From Thiobacillus denitrificans ATCC 25259 (GTDB lineage: Bacteria > Pseudomonadota > Gammaproteobacteria > Burkholderiales > Thiobacillaceae): a stretch of DNA of 64,000 nucleotides. Shown here in pieces: positions 1-8,819 of the stretch (its first letter is position 1; every line of letters begins with the position of its first letter). A model generated the notes under the pieces. It saw only the letters and a list, made by a program, of their open reading frames with translations. It ran no database searches and had not been told where the DNA came from. The position numbers were made by a program, and so were the translations under genes. The stretch lies in NCBI RefSeq assembly GCF_000012745.1, contig NC_007404.1, positions 2,046,001 to 2,110,000 of the forward strand, written 5' to 3'.

Positions 1-47
1 GCGGGCTGGCCGGATAATGCAGGCTGCGCAACAAAAGAAACCTCGCC

Positions 48-416
48 ATGCCCTTCATCCGCATCTTTCCGCTGCACGAAACCGAAGCTGTTCGTCCCGA
101 GGACTTCGGCCGCGGCAATCCGGCCCGCTGTGGCGCCCTGCGCCGCAGCGACGCCCGCGAGATCTGGCTCGCACTCCGTCAGATCGTCGCCTACGAGGAA
201 TGCCCGCTCTACCTCATCTGCGAGGCGGAGCCCAACGCGCTCGTGAACGGCATACGCATGCGTCTCGCCGACGGCGGCATGCTGGTCGTCGCGGACGATC
301 CTGAGGACGATGCGCTCGGCTTCGCGGCCGCCGTCGAACGCGCGGCGGGCGGACAGGTCGCGGAGATGGGGTGCTCGCGTTATCTCGGCGAGCTGACGCG
401 CAAGAATCTGATCTGA
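48..416 (+). CDS. hypothetical protein, 122 aa
   Basis: Not recognised. The frame opens with ATG at 48 and encodes an acidic soluble protein of 122 residues with no signal peptide and no membrane segment. Residues 40-75 (around IWLALRQIVAYEECPLYLIC) look like a folded alpha/beta core, and the C-terminus ends in a basic RKNLI tail. It has no clear Shine-Dalgarno sequence and converges on the CBS-GGDEF gene 70 bases downstream. Codon use and GC content match the surrounding genes, which is the main reason to accept it as real. No function is proposed. Confidence 0.55.
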   Translation: MPFIRIFPLHETEAVRPEDFGRGNPARCGALRRSDAREIWLALRQIVAYEECPLYLICEAEPNALVNGIRMRLADGGMLVVADDPEDDALGFAAAVERAAGGQVAEMGCSRYLGELTRKNLI

Positions 417-486
417 GCGACTGTGCGCGCGGACGCGCACGAAGCCGCTGGGCCGCGCTTTCCATGGCGGGGACGGTCCGCCTGCG

Positions 487-1851
487 TCATCTGCCCGGAT
501 CGGCCACGCGCTCATCCGTCGCGCGCGCCTGGACCACCTGATTGCGGCCTCGGCGCTTGGCCTCGTAAAGCGCGCCGTCCGCGCGCGCGAGCAGGGCCGC
601 GCCCGGCTCTCCCGACTCGATCGTGGCCACACCGAAGCTCGCTGTCACGGTTCCGACGCGCTCGAGCGGTACCTGCCCGAGCGCACCGCAAATCTTGTCG
701 GCGACCACGCGAGCCGCATCGAGATCGGTCCGCGGCAGCAGGACGGCGAATTCCTCGCCCCCCCAGCGCGCGAGCGTATCGGCCGTGCGCAGCAGGCCCT
801 GTACCTCGCGTGCGATGGTTTTGAGAACGTCGTCCCCCTGACCGTGTCCCCAGGTATCGTTGATCTGCTTGAAGCGATCGATATCGAACAGGATGACGGA
901 GAAAGGCTGACCCGGCACGCGCAGGCAGTGCTGTTGCTCCAATTGCAGCAATTCTTCGAAACGGGCCCGATTGGCAATGCCGGTCAAGGCATCCGTCGTC
1001 GCCATCCGCTCGAGCCGCGCGGCCTTGCGCTCGAGGATGTCGATGACCTCCTGCAACTCGAGTGCGTGGTGTCGCATCAAGTCCGCCCAGCGGCTATACG
1101 CGACGCCGATCAAGTCCTTCTGCGTGATGAGGCCGATGATTCTTCCGCTGTCGCTGTCCCTGACGACGAGGCGCTTGAAATGCTTCTCGTGCAGCGTCGC
1201 GATCGCCTCGCTCACCGTGAGGCCGTGGCCAACCGTGTGCAGCGGGGCGGACATGTGCGCCGCGACCGGGTCGGCCAAGGGCGCGTCGCTCTGCAGGATA
1301 CGGACCGCGTCCTGGGTCGTGAGGATGCCAATCTCTGCCTCCTGATCGATCACGATCACCGCATCGTCGGCCTGGACCAGTTGCACGAGCACGTCCGCGA
1401 GAGGCGTCGCCGCGTGCACGGTCTTGATCTCGTGACGCTTCAGCAGATCGCCCAGACACTGTCGCTGCAGCATGAGCTGCGGATCGAGGCTGCCCAGGAT
1501 GTCCGAATTGGAAACGATGCCGTACAGGTCGCCCGACCCGTCGACGACCGCCGCGTATCCCTGTGAGCCGTCGAGCTGGTCGAACATGTCGAGGATGTTG
1601 TAGTCCTGCGGGATGACGGGGAGCTCCGCGCACTCGACGTTTCCGACCGCGATGCCGAGGCCCTTCTCGCCAAAACGCAGTTTCACGACGTCCGGCGCGG
1701 TCAGTAGCCCATACCTCCCCTCGCCGCGCCGCACCACGATGTTGCGGACGTTCCGCGCAGCCATCTGCCGCAACGCCTCGCTCACGCTGACCTCCGACGA
1801 CACGCTCACGATGTCGGTCGTCGCCAATTCGGCTATCGGGGGAAAAAACAT
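487..1851 (-). CDS. diguanylate cyclase with two CBS-domain pairs
   Basis: Predicted cytoplasmic c-di-GMP synthase of 454 residues. The N-terminal ~260 residues contain four CBS motifs (two Bateman pairs; for example ATTDIVSVSSEVSVSEALRQ and the later VAAHMSAPLHTVGHGL). Such modules usually bind adenine nucleotides. The C-terminal GGDEF domain has an intact GGEEF active site (ARWGGEEFAVLLP) and an upstream RxxD inhibitory I-site (RTAD, five residues before GGEEF), so it should be catalytically competent and product-inhibited. I chose ATG 1851 because AGGA lies about 8 nt upstream and the CBS homology begins there; an in-frame ATG at 1965 would add 38 low-complexity residues. The ligand is not determined by sequence. 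Confidence 0.88.
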   Translation of the reverse strand: MFFPPIAELATTDIVSVSSEVSVSEALRQMAARNVRNIVVRRGEGRYGLLTAPDVVKLRFGEKGLGIAVGNVECAELPVIPQDYNILDMFDQLDGSQGYAAVVDGSGDLYGIVSNSDILGSLDPQLMLQRQCLGDLLKRHEIKTVHAATPLADVLVQLVQADDAVIVIDQEAEIGILTTQDAVRILQSDAPLADPVAAHMSAPLHTVGHGLTVSEAIATLHEKHFKRLVVRDSDSGRIIGLITQKDLIGVAYSRWADLMRHHALELQEVIDILERKAARLERMATTDALTGIANRARFEELLQLEQQHCLRVPGQPFSVILFDIDRFKQINDTWGHGQGDDVLKTIAREVQGLLRTADTLARWGGEEFAVLLPRTDLDAARVVADKICGALGQVPLERVGTVTASFGVATIESGEPGAALLARADGALYEAKRRGRNQVVQARATDERVADPGR

Positions 1852-2240
1852 GTGCCGGTTCCTGTCAGGGGTAAACGGCCGGGGCGCGAACGCCATCCTG
1901 ACCGTCCGATGCTCAACAAGGCCCAGCTCCGCTTCGGGTCGGCCGGAACCGAACCAGTCGCGCAACCGTCAAGCTGTGCCGGCCGAGAACTTACGACGAA
2001 CTGCCCCCGCGCGCAACAAGGGTTCCCGCGGCCAGCGGAACACCCCGCTTCCCGGTTTATAGCGTCGCACGTTCCCGCACGGGGTTCGATGTGGACAGCA
2101 ACGCTCCGACCCCAGTCGCCTCCACTACCCGGCGGACTTCTTCCGCCGGGGCCCTTGCCATGGATGTCCTAGGCCGGAAACCAATCAATTACCCGAGGCG
2201 ACCCGCTCGGACGAAAGAACCAGCCGCCTCTCGGTTCCAC
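1852..2240. other. intergenic region, no gene seen
   Basis: These 389 bases separate two minus-strand genes. Apart from a strong hairpin at 2128-2150 I see no coding signal: short frames here lack ribosome binding sites and family resemblance. It should hold the promoter of the CBS-GGDEF gene, but no convincing -35/-10 pair stands out. Confidence 0.5.
2128..2150 (-). terminator. possible terminator hairpin downstream of the lipoprotein gene
   Basis: A perfect 9-bp stem (CCCGGCGGA / TCCGCCGGG) encloses the 5-nt loop CTTCT. It lies 90 bases past the stop of the minus-strand lipoprotein gene. There is no U-tract on either strand, so it may be a non-canonical terminator or only an mRNA end structure. 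Confidence 0.35.
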
Positions 2241-2792
2241 TCAGCGCTGCGACACCATCGCGGGCTGCTGCTTGGCAAGTTCATTGACTGCCTCTTGGGC
2301 GAATTTCTCGTACAACCAGCCCATCCGCGCATCGTCCTGACCGCCGGCCAAGCCACCCAGTGCGTAGGACGCGGATACGACGAAACGATCCAATTCCTTG
2401 CCGCTCGTGTCGGTCAGCACGATATCGCCTTCGATGGAGTCCGCGCCCGCCATGAAGCCCCACATCACCGCTGAGAAATTCGAGCGCACGCGCATGCTTG
2501 TAACCACGATCTCGACCTTGGGCAAGGCCGCATCGTTCGCAACGATCAGCGACTTAGCTTCCAGCGCCCGGCGTACGTGATCGAGCAACTGGTCGGGATT
2601 GAATTTAAGGTTGTCGAGCGCCTTCGCCTTGGCATCTGGCGTCATCGACAGCGTCACCGAAGCGAACTGCGTATAAGCGGGTGCATTCGCCTGCTGAAGC
2701 GGGACCGCAGCGCTAGGCGTACGCGTCACCCCCGAGGCACATCCTGCGAGAACGAGCGCAGCGGCCACGGTCAACGTCAATTTCTTGTTCAT
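2241..2792 (-). CDS. outer-membrane-type lipoprotein, DUF4410-like
   Basis: A 183-residue lipoprotein precursor. Residues 1-17 form a lipoprotein signal peptide (MNKK, a hydrophobic run, then LAGC with the acylated Cys at 18). The mature part has one domain with alternating beta strands (VEIVVTSMRVRSNFSAVMWG, then IEGDIVLTDTSGKELDRFVV), which resembles DUF4410-type lipoproteins that may assist envelope assembly. A strong GGAGGA site precedes ATG 2792. It appears monocistronic. The function is unknown; the family call rests on pattern only. Confidence 0.75.
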   Translation of the reverse strand: MNKKLTLTVAAALVLAGCASGVTRTPSAAVPLQQANAPAYTQFASVTLSMTPDAKAKALDNLKFNPDQLLDHVRRALEAKSLIVANDAALPKVEIVVTSMRVRSNFSAVMWGFMAGADSIEGDIVLTDTSGKELDRFVVSASYALGGLAGGQDDARMGWLYEKFAQEAVNELAKQQPAMVSQR

Positions 2793-3150
2793 GATGAATC
2801 TCCTCCCTGGTTGGATATAAAACGTCTAATTCAAGAACGGGTCCGGTTAACCGCGCGCCCGATGAAAAACGGGGATCGACGAGCGCTTGCGCTAACGGCC
2901 GGGCTCAGCCTCCACCGTATAGCAGCCCTCGACTTGCCCCCTCGCCGTATGGTCGACGTATTTGTTATTGACCGCTCCGCGGGCGGATTATGGCACGTGG
3001 ATCTGGCCACAGCCTGCCTTCTCGGGGCCACACATCTTCAGAACAGCCCCGGGGGACAACGGGATCGCGTTTAGCGGGCAATCGTCCATCGCAGCGTTTC
3101 CGCGATCGGACCGGGGGGCCCTCAACCGCGACCTGCAGGTCCGTCGATTT
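2793..3150. other. intergenic region, no gene seen
   Basis: These 358 bases lie between the phosphoribulokinase 3' end and the lipoprotein gene. They contain the lipoprotein ribosome binding site near 2798-2806 but no other frame I would defend. Short open frames here are arginine-rich and lack start signals. Confidence 0.5.
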
Positions 3151-4131
3151 TCAAAGCTCCGATGGTACGCACGGGTCTGGCGCCCTTGATCCCGCCGCGG
3201 CGGGACCGCGGGCTTCCATGAAACCCGCCAGGATCGGGCTGCAAATCGCGGCAAGCGCAAGGCGCAGATTGTTGCTCGACACCACCATCGTGGTCGGCCG
3301 CGACATGTAGGCGTCGGGGATGCGCTTGAGCAAGGCGCGAAAATCGTGGCGCTCGCGGTCGCGGAAATGGATCACGCACAGCGATTCGTCGGGCAGGGGC
3401 ACGTCGCGCGCGATGAAGGGATCCGAGGTGTCGACCAGCGGCATGCGCTGGATGTTGATGTCGGTCAGGCCGAACTGGGGGACGATGTAATGGATGTAGT
3501 CGTCCATGCGGCGGAGGATCGTTTCCACCGCTTCTTCGGGCGTGCAGCCGTTCTTGCAGTCGCGGTGGATCTTCTGTATCCACTCGAGGTTGATCGCGGG
3601 CACCACGCCGATCAGCAGGTCCACGTGCCGAGCTACGTCGATGCCGGGGCGGCCGACGCGGCGGTCGATGCCGGGCGGAAAATGACGCGCGTCGACCTTG
3701 CGGCGCGTCCAGGTGTTGGCGACCAGGCCGCCGTGCTGCCCCTCGTAGAACAGCAGATCGCTGCCTTGCGGCAGCGGCGCCCAGGGCGTGAACTCGCCCG
3801 CCGGCACGCCGAGTTCCCCGCCGTGTTCGGCGTTGTGCGCGTACTGGCGATACACCCCGCTGCCGCATTCGCCGTAGGTACGAAAAAACGATTCGAGCTC
3901 CTGGAAATGATTGCACTCCGGGCCGAACCAGGAAATCTTGCGGCCGCTACGCCGCGCCTCGTCGAGCAAGGCCGTGAACTGGCGGTCGGTATACCGCCGG
4001 AAGCCGTCGCCATGAACGAGCGCGGGTTTGATGTTCAGGCGCTCGAAAATGAACTTGAACGCGTGGCGTATCGTGGACAGGCCGGCACCGGACGAGCCGG
4101 TGACAGCGACGATCGGGTGCTGACGGGACAT
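3151..4131 (-). CDS. prkB: phosphoribulokinase
   Basis: Phosphoribulokinase of the bacterial class I type. It phosphorylates ribulose 5-phosphate with ATP to ribulose 1,5-bisphosphate, the Calvin-cycle step before Rubisco. Residues 8-20 carry the family's P-loop variant (VTGSSGAGLSTIRHAF). The family hallmarks follow in order: HGDGFRRYTDRQF, FGPECNHFQELE, YRQYAHNAEHG, FYEGQHGG and the NLEWIQKIHRDCK segment. At 326 residues it exceeds the usual ~290; the extra part is a C-terminal tail (after ICSPILAGFMEARG) rich in Ala, Gly and Pro, perhaps from a lost stop. No Rubisco or other cbb gene is adjacent. It is direct evidence for autotrophic CO2 fixation. Confidence 0.95.
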   Translation of the reverse strand: MSRQHPIVAVTGSSGAGLSTIRHAFKFIFERLNIKPALVHGDGFRRYTDRQFTALLDEARRSGRKISWFGPECNHFQELESFFRTYGECGSGVYRQYAHNAEHGGELGVPAGEFTPWAPLPQGSDLLFYEGQHGGLVANTWTRRKVDARHFPPGIDRRVGRPGIDVARHVDLLIGVVPAINLEWIQKIHRDCKNGCTPEEAVETILRRMDDYIHYIVPQFGLTDINIQRMPLVDTSDPFIARDVPLPDESLCVIHFRDRERHDFRALLKRIPDAYMSRPTTMVVSSNNLRLALAAICSPILAGFMEARGPAAAGSRAPDPCVPSEL

Positions 4132-4468
4132 GGTCGGTCATTCCCCCAGGTTGGCCGGAAGGCAGCGGGACTGAAAGTTTACCCCTCCGTCCCCCAAAGA
4201 AGGAGCATCCGGCCGAAGGCGGAGCCGGACTCGGCTGCAGGGGCACGCACTCGATCGCCCTGCGCGTCGTTCCTCGGCAGTGGAAATGGGTCGCGACTGG
4301 CCTCCACGGCCTGCGCGAACTGCACGTCCATCAGAAAAGGGATTTTCCAGCCAAAGCGCGTCCGCGGGTTGGTGCGGTCCGCCGCGACGCCACTCGCCTC
4401 ACTGTCCGTGGTATCTACAATGGTCAGCACGGCTCGCGCCCGTCGACACTGAAGCGAAAGGAAGCGCC
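4132..4468. other. divergent intergenic region, no gene seen
   Basis: These 337 bases lie between the divergently transcribed phosphoribulokinase gene and the membrane-protein gene at 4469, so both promoters should be here. An 83-codon minus-strand frame (4179-4430) looks unlike any family I know and lacks a ribosome binding site. I did not identify a LysR (CbbR) type site with confidence. Confidence 0.45.
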
Positions 4469-5014
4469 ATGAACGAGGACGAGAAGAACGCGCTGGTCGC
4501 CGAGCTGAAGCACGGGATACCGGGTCTGGTCAGCGCACATCTGGCGGAAGCGTCGACCCGGCAGAAAGTCGCCGATGCCGTCGAGGCGATCCTGACCGGC
4601 AACCGCTCGCCGGACGACCCCTACCGGACAACCATCCACTTCCTGGCGGGCCTCCTCACTTTCTGCCTCGGGGTCATCGCCGCCATTTTCAGCGTTCTGA
4701 GCGACAGCAACACCGACCCGTATCGGCTGAGCTACAGAATGCTGGGCGGCGTGCTGGCGTCGATCGCATTCGTCGCCTGGCTATGCACGGTCGCCGTTGC
4801 ATTCGTTCAAACGGAGAAATACAGGCGTCGATCGGGGCGCCGCTACCGGGCGCCGCCGGTCTTCCTGCGCGCCGCACTGATGCTCGCGCTAACCCTCTTG
4901 GGCGGCGTGCCGGTCGCCTACTGCGTCCGCTATGGACACGCGATCCTCACCGGACTCGATGAACCGGTCGGGCTTTTGGATTCCTTGATCGGGGTGTGGA
5001 CGCTCGCGTTCTGA
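4469..5014 (+). CDS. hypothetical membrane protein
   Basis: A 181-residue protein not assigned to a family. The first ~55 residues are charged and cytoplasmic in character (MNEDEKNALVAELKHG onward). Three hydrophobic segments follow, near residues 57-76 (LAGLLTFCLGVIAAIFSVL), 91-115 (LGGVLASIAFVAWLCTVAVA) and 131-152 (AALMLALTLLGGVPVAYCV). A basic loop (YRRRSGRRYR) lies between the second and third. ATG 4469 was chosen because AAAGGAAG sits 6-12 nt upstream. It stands alone between phosphoribulokinase and a PilZ gene. No function is proposed. Confidence 0.7.
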   Translation: MNEDEKNALVAELKHGIPGLVSAHLAEASTRQKVADAVEAILTGNRSPDDPYRTTIHFLAGLLTFCLGVIAAIFSVLSDSNTDPYRLSYRMLGGVLASIAFVAWLCTVAVAFVQTEKYRRRSGRRYRAPPVFLRAALMLALTLLGGVPVAYCVRYGHAILTGLDEPVGLLDSLIGVWTLAF

Positions 5015-5114
5015 GGCTGTTGCCGAGAAGGCCGCCTGCAAGTCCTGCCGCCAGAGTGCCGGCATCCGAAAGTGACATCGCTGCGCTGGCAGATCGAAAG
5101 CGTCGAACCGGTCC

Positions 5115-6044
5115 TCAGCCCTTACGCAACTGCAGCCGGTACACCAGCGCCATGATCGCGAGGCTGGTCGACTTGGGCAGTTCCTTGAACTGCACGCTCA
5201 TCGTATGGACCGTCGTTTCCTTCCCCGTGCGCGACTCGGCGGAACACATCACGGCATCCGCGCGGATCGCCTCTTCGAGGTCGTCGCCGATCTTGATCCT
5301 GAAGCCGACCACGAACGGATCGCCCTTGGCGCATGTCACGGGCTCAGGCAGCACGATCTTGGCGCCGCCTACGCTCAGGTCTTTCAAAACGACGTCGCGG
5401 CTGTCGCCGCTCGCCGGGTTCAGCAGCGTGGCCGGCAGATCCGTGAGGGCGCGCAGCGCCTTCCTGATCTTGGTCTGGCAGACCAGCCGGGGATACTCAA
5501 GGTGAAGGTGCGGCATCGGATGGGAATGCGAGGCCAGCACGCGGGTGCGGAAGTTGTATAGGCTCGTCCCGGAAAATGTCTTGATATTGAAGAGCGTGCC
5601 GTCCTTCACCAGCAAGGGCTTGCCGGACACCATCGGCGTGGCCACCACGATGGCCCGGTCCTTGAGATAACCGATCAGCACCGCCGGCACGTCTGCCGCC
5701 ACTACTTCGAGAGCAGGATGCAGCTGCAGAACCTCGCCGGGCTGCATCGCAAGATCGTCGAACGGGATCGGGTCGCCCGTGAGCCTGGTCTTGCTCTCGT
5801 CCTCGGACGGCCCCAGACCCATCGGCGGAATGGCGGATTTGGATCCCGCGGCCCCGGCGCCAACGCCGGAGCCGGGCTGTCGGAATACTCCCCGCTGAAG
5901 CATCGCAATGATTTGTGCCTCGGTGGCAGGTGCCATCCCTTTGTTGAGTAGCAGCACGCCGTTTTCGTCGTAGACGGCCCAAGACAAAGGCCTGCCGACC
6001 TCGAGCTCCGAGGCATGCACTCGAATGCTTCTTGGGTTGTCCAT
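5115..6044 (-). CDS. PilZ-domain protein, YcgR-like c-di-GMP receptor
   Basis: A 309-residue protein with a C-terminal PilZ domain, which binds c-di-GMP. The PilZ signature is visible: RxxxR in KIRKALRALTDLPA, followed about 25 residues later by DLSVGGAKI (the [D/N]xSxxG motif). The central part (about residues 100-190) resembles the flagellar-brake YcgR-type N-domain. Residues 1-60 (ASELEVGRPLSWAVYDENGV) look like the small module often found at the start of c-di-GMP response proteins. ATG 6044 has GGAG 8 nt upstream. The output partner is unknown. With the diguanylate cyclase at 487-1851 it gives this window both a writer and a reader of c-di-GMP, but nothing links them directly. Confidence 0.85.
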   Translation of the reverse strand: MDNPRSIRVHASELEVGRPLSWAVYDENGVLLLNKGMAPATEAQIIAMLQRGVFRQPGSGVGAGAAGSKSAIPPMGLGPSEDESKTRLTGDPIPFDDLAMQPGEVLQLHPALEVVAADVPAVLIGYLKDRAIVVATPMVSGKPLLVKDGTLFNIKTFSGTSLYNFRTRVLASHSHPMPHLHLEYPRLVCQTKIRKALRALTDLPATLLNPASGDSRDVVLKDLSVGGAKIVLPEPVTCAKGDPFVVGFRIKIGDDLEEAIRADAVMCSAESRTGKETTVHTMSVQFKELPKSTSLAIMALVYRLQLRKG

Positions 6045-6543
6045 GGTTGTTCTCCGCGCCGCGGGCGTCGTTCTTGTGCGTTATCTACATACCCTCAACG
6101 AATAACGGCCTGTTCGCGGGTATGTTTAGGTCCGGCTTTTTGTGGAGGCCCGACGATTGAAGAACTGAAGGCGTCGCCATCGACGCGAGTTCCGCTGTGA
6201 AAAAGCGTCAGCGCAGCGACCAAGCGAAGCGACCGTCGTACTCAAGTGCCATAACCGCCGGTCGACCCGTAGAAGGCGGTGTCGCGCCCTCATGGTTTGA
6301 ACATCCGCTGGCGCAATGCACCTTCGGTCGCTCTGCGCTGAGGCGCGCCGCTTGTTGCGCCCCGGAAGAAAATTCAGACAAGCGCCACGCTCGCGATTCT
6401 CTGTTTCCTACAAAGGGGAATTCCCCTTTGCCTATGCTGGACTCTTGCCTCCCCGGCAGAGAGAGGATTTAGCGGCGCCAGGGGCCTACCGTCAATCAAC
6501 CCGACACATTTCACCGACTTGGCTTCTTAACAAAGGAGGGGGT
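6045..6543. other. intergenic region upstream of a PEP-CTERM gene
   Basis: These 499 bases lie between divergent genes. They contain the palindrome CAAAGGGGAATTCCCCTTTG at 6411-6430, whose role is unknown, and the strong AGGAGGGGG ribosome binding site just before 6544. A 91-codon frame starting at 6197 has no family resemblance and I do not call it a gene. Confidence 0.5.
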
Positions 6544-7458
6544 ATGAATAAATTTATAGAGATCCTGGGCGGCGGGGTTCTTGCGCTGTCCTCGGTGTGC
6601 GCCCACGCGGAAATATCCTATTTTCCCGACGCGGTTTTCGATAGCGAAAGCGGTTTGTATTGGCGCCTTTTTGAAACACTTGAGCAAGGGGAGGCGGCCG
6701 GCTTTAGCTGGGCTTCGGTGGATCAGACGGCGGATTTATTTCTTCATTACGCGCCGCCCGACGCCAATGGCACGCTTCCGGGTTATGACCCGGACTGGGG
6801 TGGCATTCTCAGTTACACGACAAGCGGGGACGGGATGTCCTACTCGTTTACCTGGGAGTCGAGCTACGATTACGACAACTATCTGCCACCCCTACTTTCG
6901 GATCCACTCGGATATAGCATTTCTTACGGAACTCCTGGACCGCACTCTCCCATGACCGACGCCTTGCTAGCTCAGGTATCGGGCGACAACCAAGAAGCTG
7001 TTACTGTGCTTCTCCGGGACGTCACACAAGCCGATCAATACGGTTGGATCGCTGGAGAGGTCGAAGGAATCATCGACCCGCCCTCGCAAAGCATCGACGA
7101 TTGCCCTTGTCCTTTTTACGATGAGCGCACCGCCGCGATTACGATGGTCGACTATTACAACGACGATGGCTCTCTCAATATCGCCGGGTACCTGATGGTC
7201 AGCAGTGTGCCTGAGCCCACTCCCCCCGCCCTCTTTCTTGCGGGAATCGCTGGCATAGCGTTGCGTCGCAAACTCACACAGGTCTGCGCCCCCCGACTGG
7301 GCCGTGGTAAGGGATGCGGTCACGCACGCCATGCGTGCCGCACCGCAGGCTTTCGCCTCGGCAATGCCAGAGCCGATCTCGAAGTTCGCCTGGACGCGAG
7401 CCGGTCTGAAACCCGACTCAGCGGATCGGAATGGTCACGAACATCGCGGTCGTATTGA
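6544..7458 (+). CDS. PEP-CTERM exosortase-substrate protein with an abnormal C-terminal extension
   Basis: A secreted protein of 304 residues. It has a signal peptide (MNKFIEILGGGVLALSSVCAHA, cleavage after AHA) and a Tyr/Asp-rich mature region. Near residues 220-245 it carries a PEP-CTERM sorting signal: VPEPTPP, a hydrophobic segment (ALFLAGIAGIA) and the basic cluster LRRK. Exosortase normally cleaves such proteins during export to the envelope or exopolysaccharide. PEP-CTERM proteins usually stop within a few residues of the basic cluster; here translation runs on for about 60 Arg/Cys-rich residues and overlaps the 3' end of the convergent gene by 41 bases. That suggests a lost stop or a frameshift near 7275. 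The start has a near-consensus ribosome binding site. Confidence 0.82.
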   Translation: MNKFIEILGGGVLALSSVCAHAEISYFPDAVFDSESGLYWRLFETLEQGEAAGFSWASVDQTADLFLHYAPPDANGTLPGYDPDWGGILSYTTSGDGMSYSFTWESSYDYDNYLPPLLSDPLGYSISYGTPGPHSPMTDALLAQVSGDNQEAVTVLLRDVTQADQYGWIAGEVEGIIDPPSQSIDDCPCPFYDERTAAITMVDYYNDDGSLNIAGYLMVSSVPEPTPPALFLAGIAGIALRRKLTQVCAPRLGRGKGCGHARHACRTAGFRLGNARADLEVRLDASRSETRLSGSEWSRTSRSY

Positions 7459-7921
7459 CCGAGTTGAAGTCGCTCACCTTGGGGAAATGGGTGAAATTCA
7501 CCGTCACGTGGTCGAAGCGCACCGCAAGCAGCGGGATCGGCGCGATGAAGGCGTCGCCGTTGTTGTAGGTGTCGCTATGGAACGCCGTCAGCGCGGCGCC
7601 GAGATTGAAGCGCCCCTCGCGATCGAGCGGCCACAGCAGCCCGGCCGCTCCGTACACCGCGGTGTTGCGCCCCGAGTCGTAATACGCGCCGGCGTCGGCG
7701 AAGGCCGAGGCGTTCAGCCATTCGCCAAAGGTATAGCGCAGGCCGAGGCCGGGGTTGAATTCATTGTCCCAGTCGTTTTCCTCGGCGGTATCGCGCTCCC
7801 AGTGATACGACAGGCCGTACAGGTTCACGCCCCACTCGGCTGAAGCAGTCGGCACGGCACAGGCCATGCCCAGCGTGAGCGCTACGGTGCGGACGATTCG
7901 ACACGTCGATTGCTTCGGCAT
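7418..7921 (-). CDS. outer-membrane beta-barrel protein, PagP-like
   Basis: A 167-residue precursor with a Sec signal peptide (residues 1-28, ending PTASA). The mature part alternates aromatic and polar residues as expected for a small beta barrel: WGVNLYGLSYHWERD, FNPGLGLRYTFGEWL, YGAAGLLWPLDREGRFNLGA and PIPLLAVRFDHVTVNFTHFP. The order of the LxRPL/W-like, RLGAG-like and PIPxL segments resembles the lipid A palmitoyltransferase PagP, although the length and C-terminus differ. If the resemblance is real it would be an acyltransferase or structural barrel of the outer membrane. ATG 7921 has AGGAAGAG about 6 nt upstream. The enzyme role is uncertain. Confidence 0.7.
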   Translation of the reverse strand: MPKQSTCRIVRTVALTLGMACAVPTASAEWGVNLYGLSYHWERDTAEENDWDNEFNPGLGLRYTFGEWLNASAFADAGAYYDSGRNTAVYGAAGLLWPLDREGRFNLGAALTAFHSDTYNNGDAFIAPIPLLAVRFDHVTVNFTHFPKVSDFNSVNTTAMFVTIPIR

Positions 7922-8097
7922 GGACTCTTCCTCTGAAGTTCGGACTCCCTCCACTATAGGTCGCGTGCCTACTGAGACAACGAACGTGCGCACGGCCATC
8001 GCTAATGAACAACGGACAGAGCACGACCGCTCGTAGCGCGAGACCGCACCTGTTCCAGCACCCACGGTGCTGCGGGCATGGCGACGACTCGGCCGGC

Positions 8098-8688
8098 TCA
8101 AATGGGGTGCAGGATCGCGTCGATGCGCTGCATGTCCGATTCGAGGATGGCCTCGACGTCGAGCGTGATCGCAACCTCGTCGCCGACGACCATGCCGCCG
8201 CGATCCATTGGCGCGTTCCAGCTCACGCCGAAGTCGTGCCGATTGATCACCGTGGTCGCGAGAAAGCCGATGCGCGTCGTCGGCCCCAGGTCCTTGTCGC
8301 CCTCCCAGTACGGGCACTGCCAGCGGCCTAGATAGCGCGAGTCGAGCACGACGCGACGGGTCACGCCGCGGAGCACGAGATCGCCCGCGACGCGGAGGTC
8401 GGCCTCGCCGACGCAGCGGACTTCGGTGCTGCGGAAGGCGATCTCCGGATAGGTCGCGACGTCCAAAAAATTCGGTCCACGCAGATGCGCGTCCCGCGCT
8501 TCGTCCCCGCTCCAGATCCCCGCGGCGTCGATCCTCGCCTCGACCGCCGCTGCGCCGGCCGGGTCATCCGGGTCGAAGTCGATGCTGCCGTGCACGTTCT
8601 TGAAGAGGCCGCGCATGTGCGACACCATCATGTGCCGCACCGCAAACTCGGCGCCCGAGTGTCCCGGTTCGAATATCCACTTGGCCAT
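8098..8688 (-). CDS. YceI family protein
   Basis: A 196-residue YceI/lipocalin-like protein. Hallmarks are the N-terminal WIFEPGHSGAEFAVRHMMVS, the GLFKNVHGSIDFDP strand, the SGDEARDAHLRGPNFLDVATYPEIAFRS block (family: the D-x-H-L...FLD...YP motif), and the later DLVLRGVTRRVVLD and ATTVINRHDFGVSWN. YceI proteins bind isoprenoid lipids such as polyprenyl diphosphates or quinones. Many are periplasmic, but this copy has no signal peptide and is probably cytoplasmic. It stands alone; no cytochrome b561 partner is adjacent. Confidence 0.9.
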   Translation of the reverse strand: MAKWIFEPGHSGAEFAVRHMMVSHMRGLFKNVHGSIDFDPDDPAGAAAVEARIDAAGIWSGDEARDAHLRGPNFLDVATYPEIAFRSTEVRCVGEADLRVAGDLVLRGVTRRVVLDSRYLGRWQCPYWEGDKDLGPTTRIGFLATTVINRHDFGVSWNAPMDRGGMVVGDEVAITLDVEAILESDMQRIDAILHPI

Positions 8689-8819
8689 TTTCCGTCCCTC
8701 CAGACATCCGGCTCCCTGACCAAACCGAAGTATAGGAAGCGGAGGATGCAGAGCGGCCCCGTCGCGCCCCTTGAGGAAGCGCGGGGCGAGGCGGCCCTCA
8801 GGTTTTAGCCCGCTCGGCG

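Noticed and set aside
6197-6472. A 91-codon frame upstream of the first PEP-CTERM gene
   Set aside because: No ribosome binding site, no family resemblance, and it ends across the 6411-6430 palindrome.
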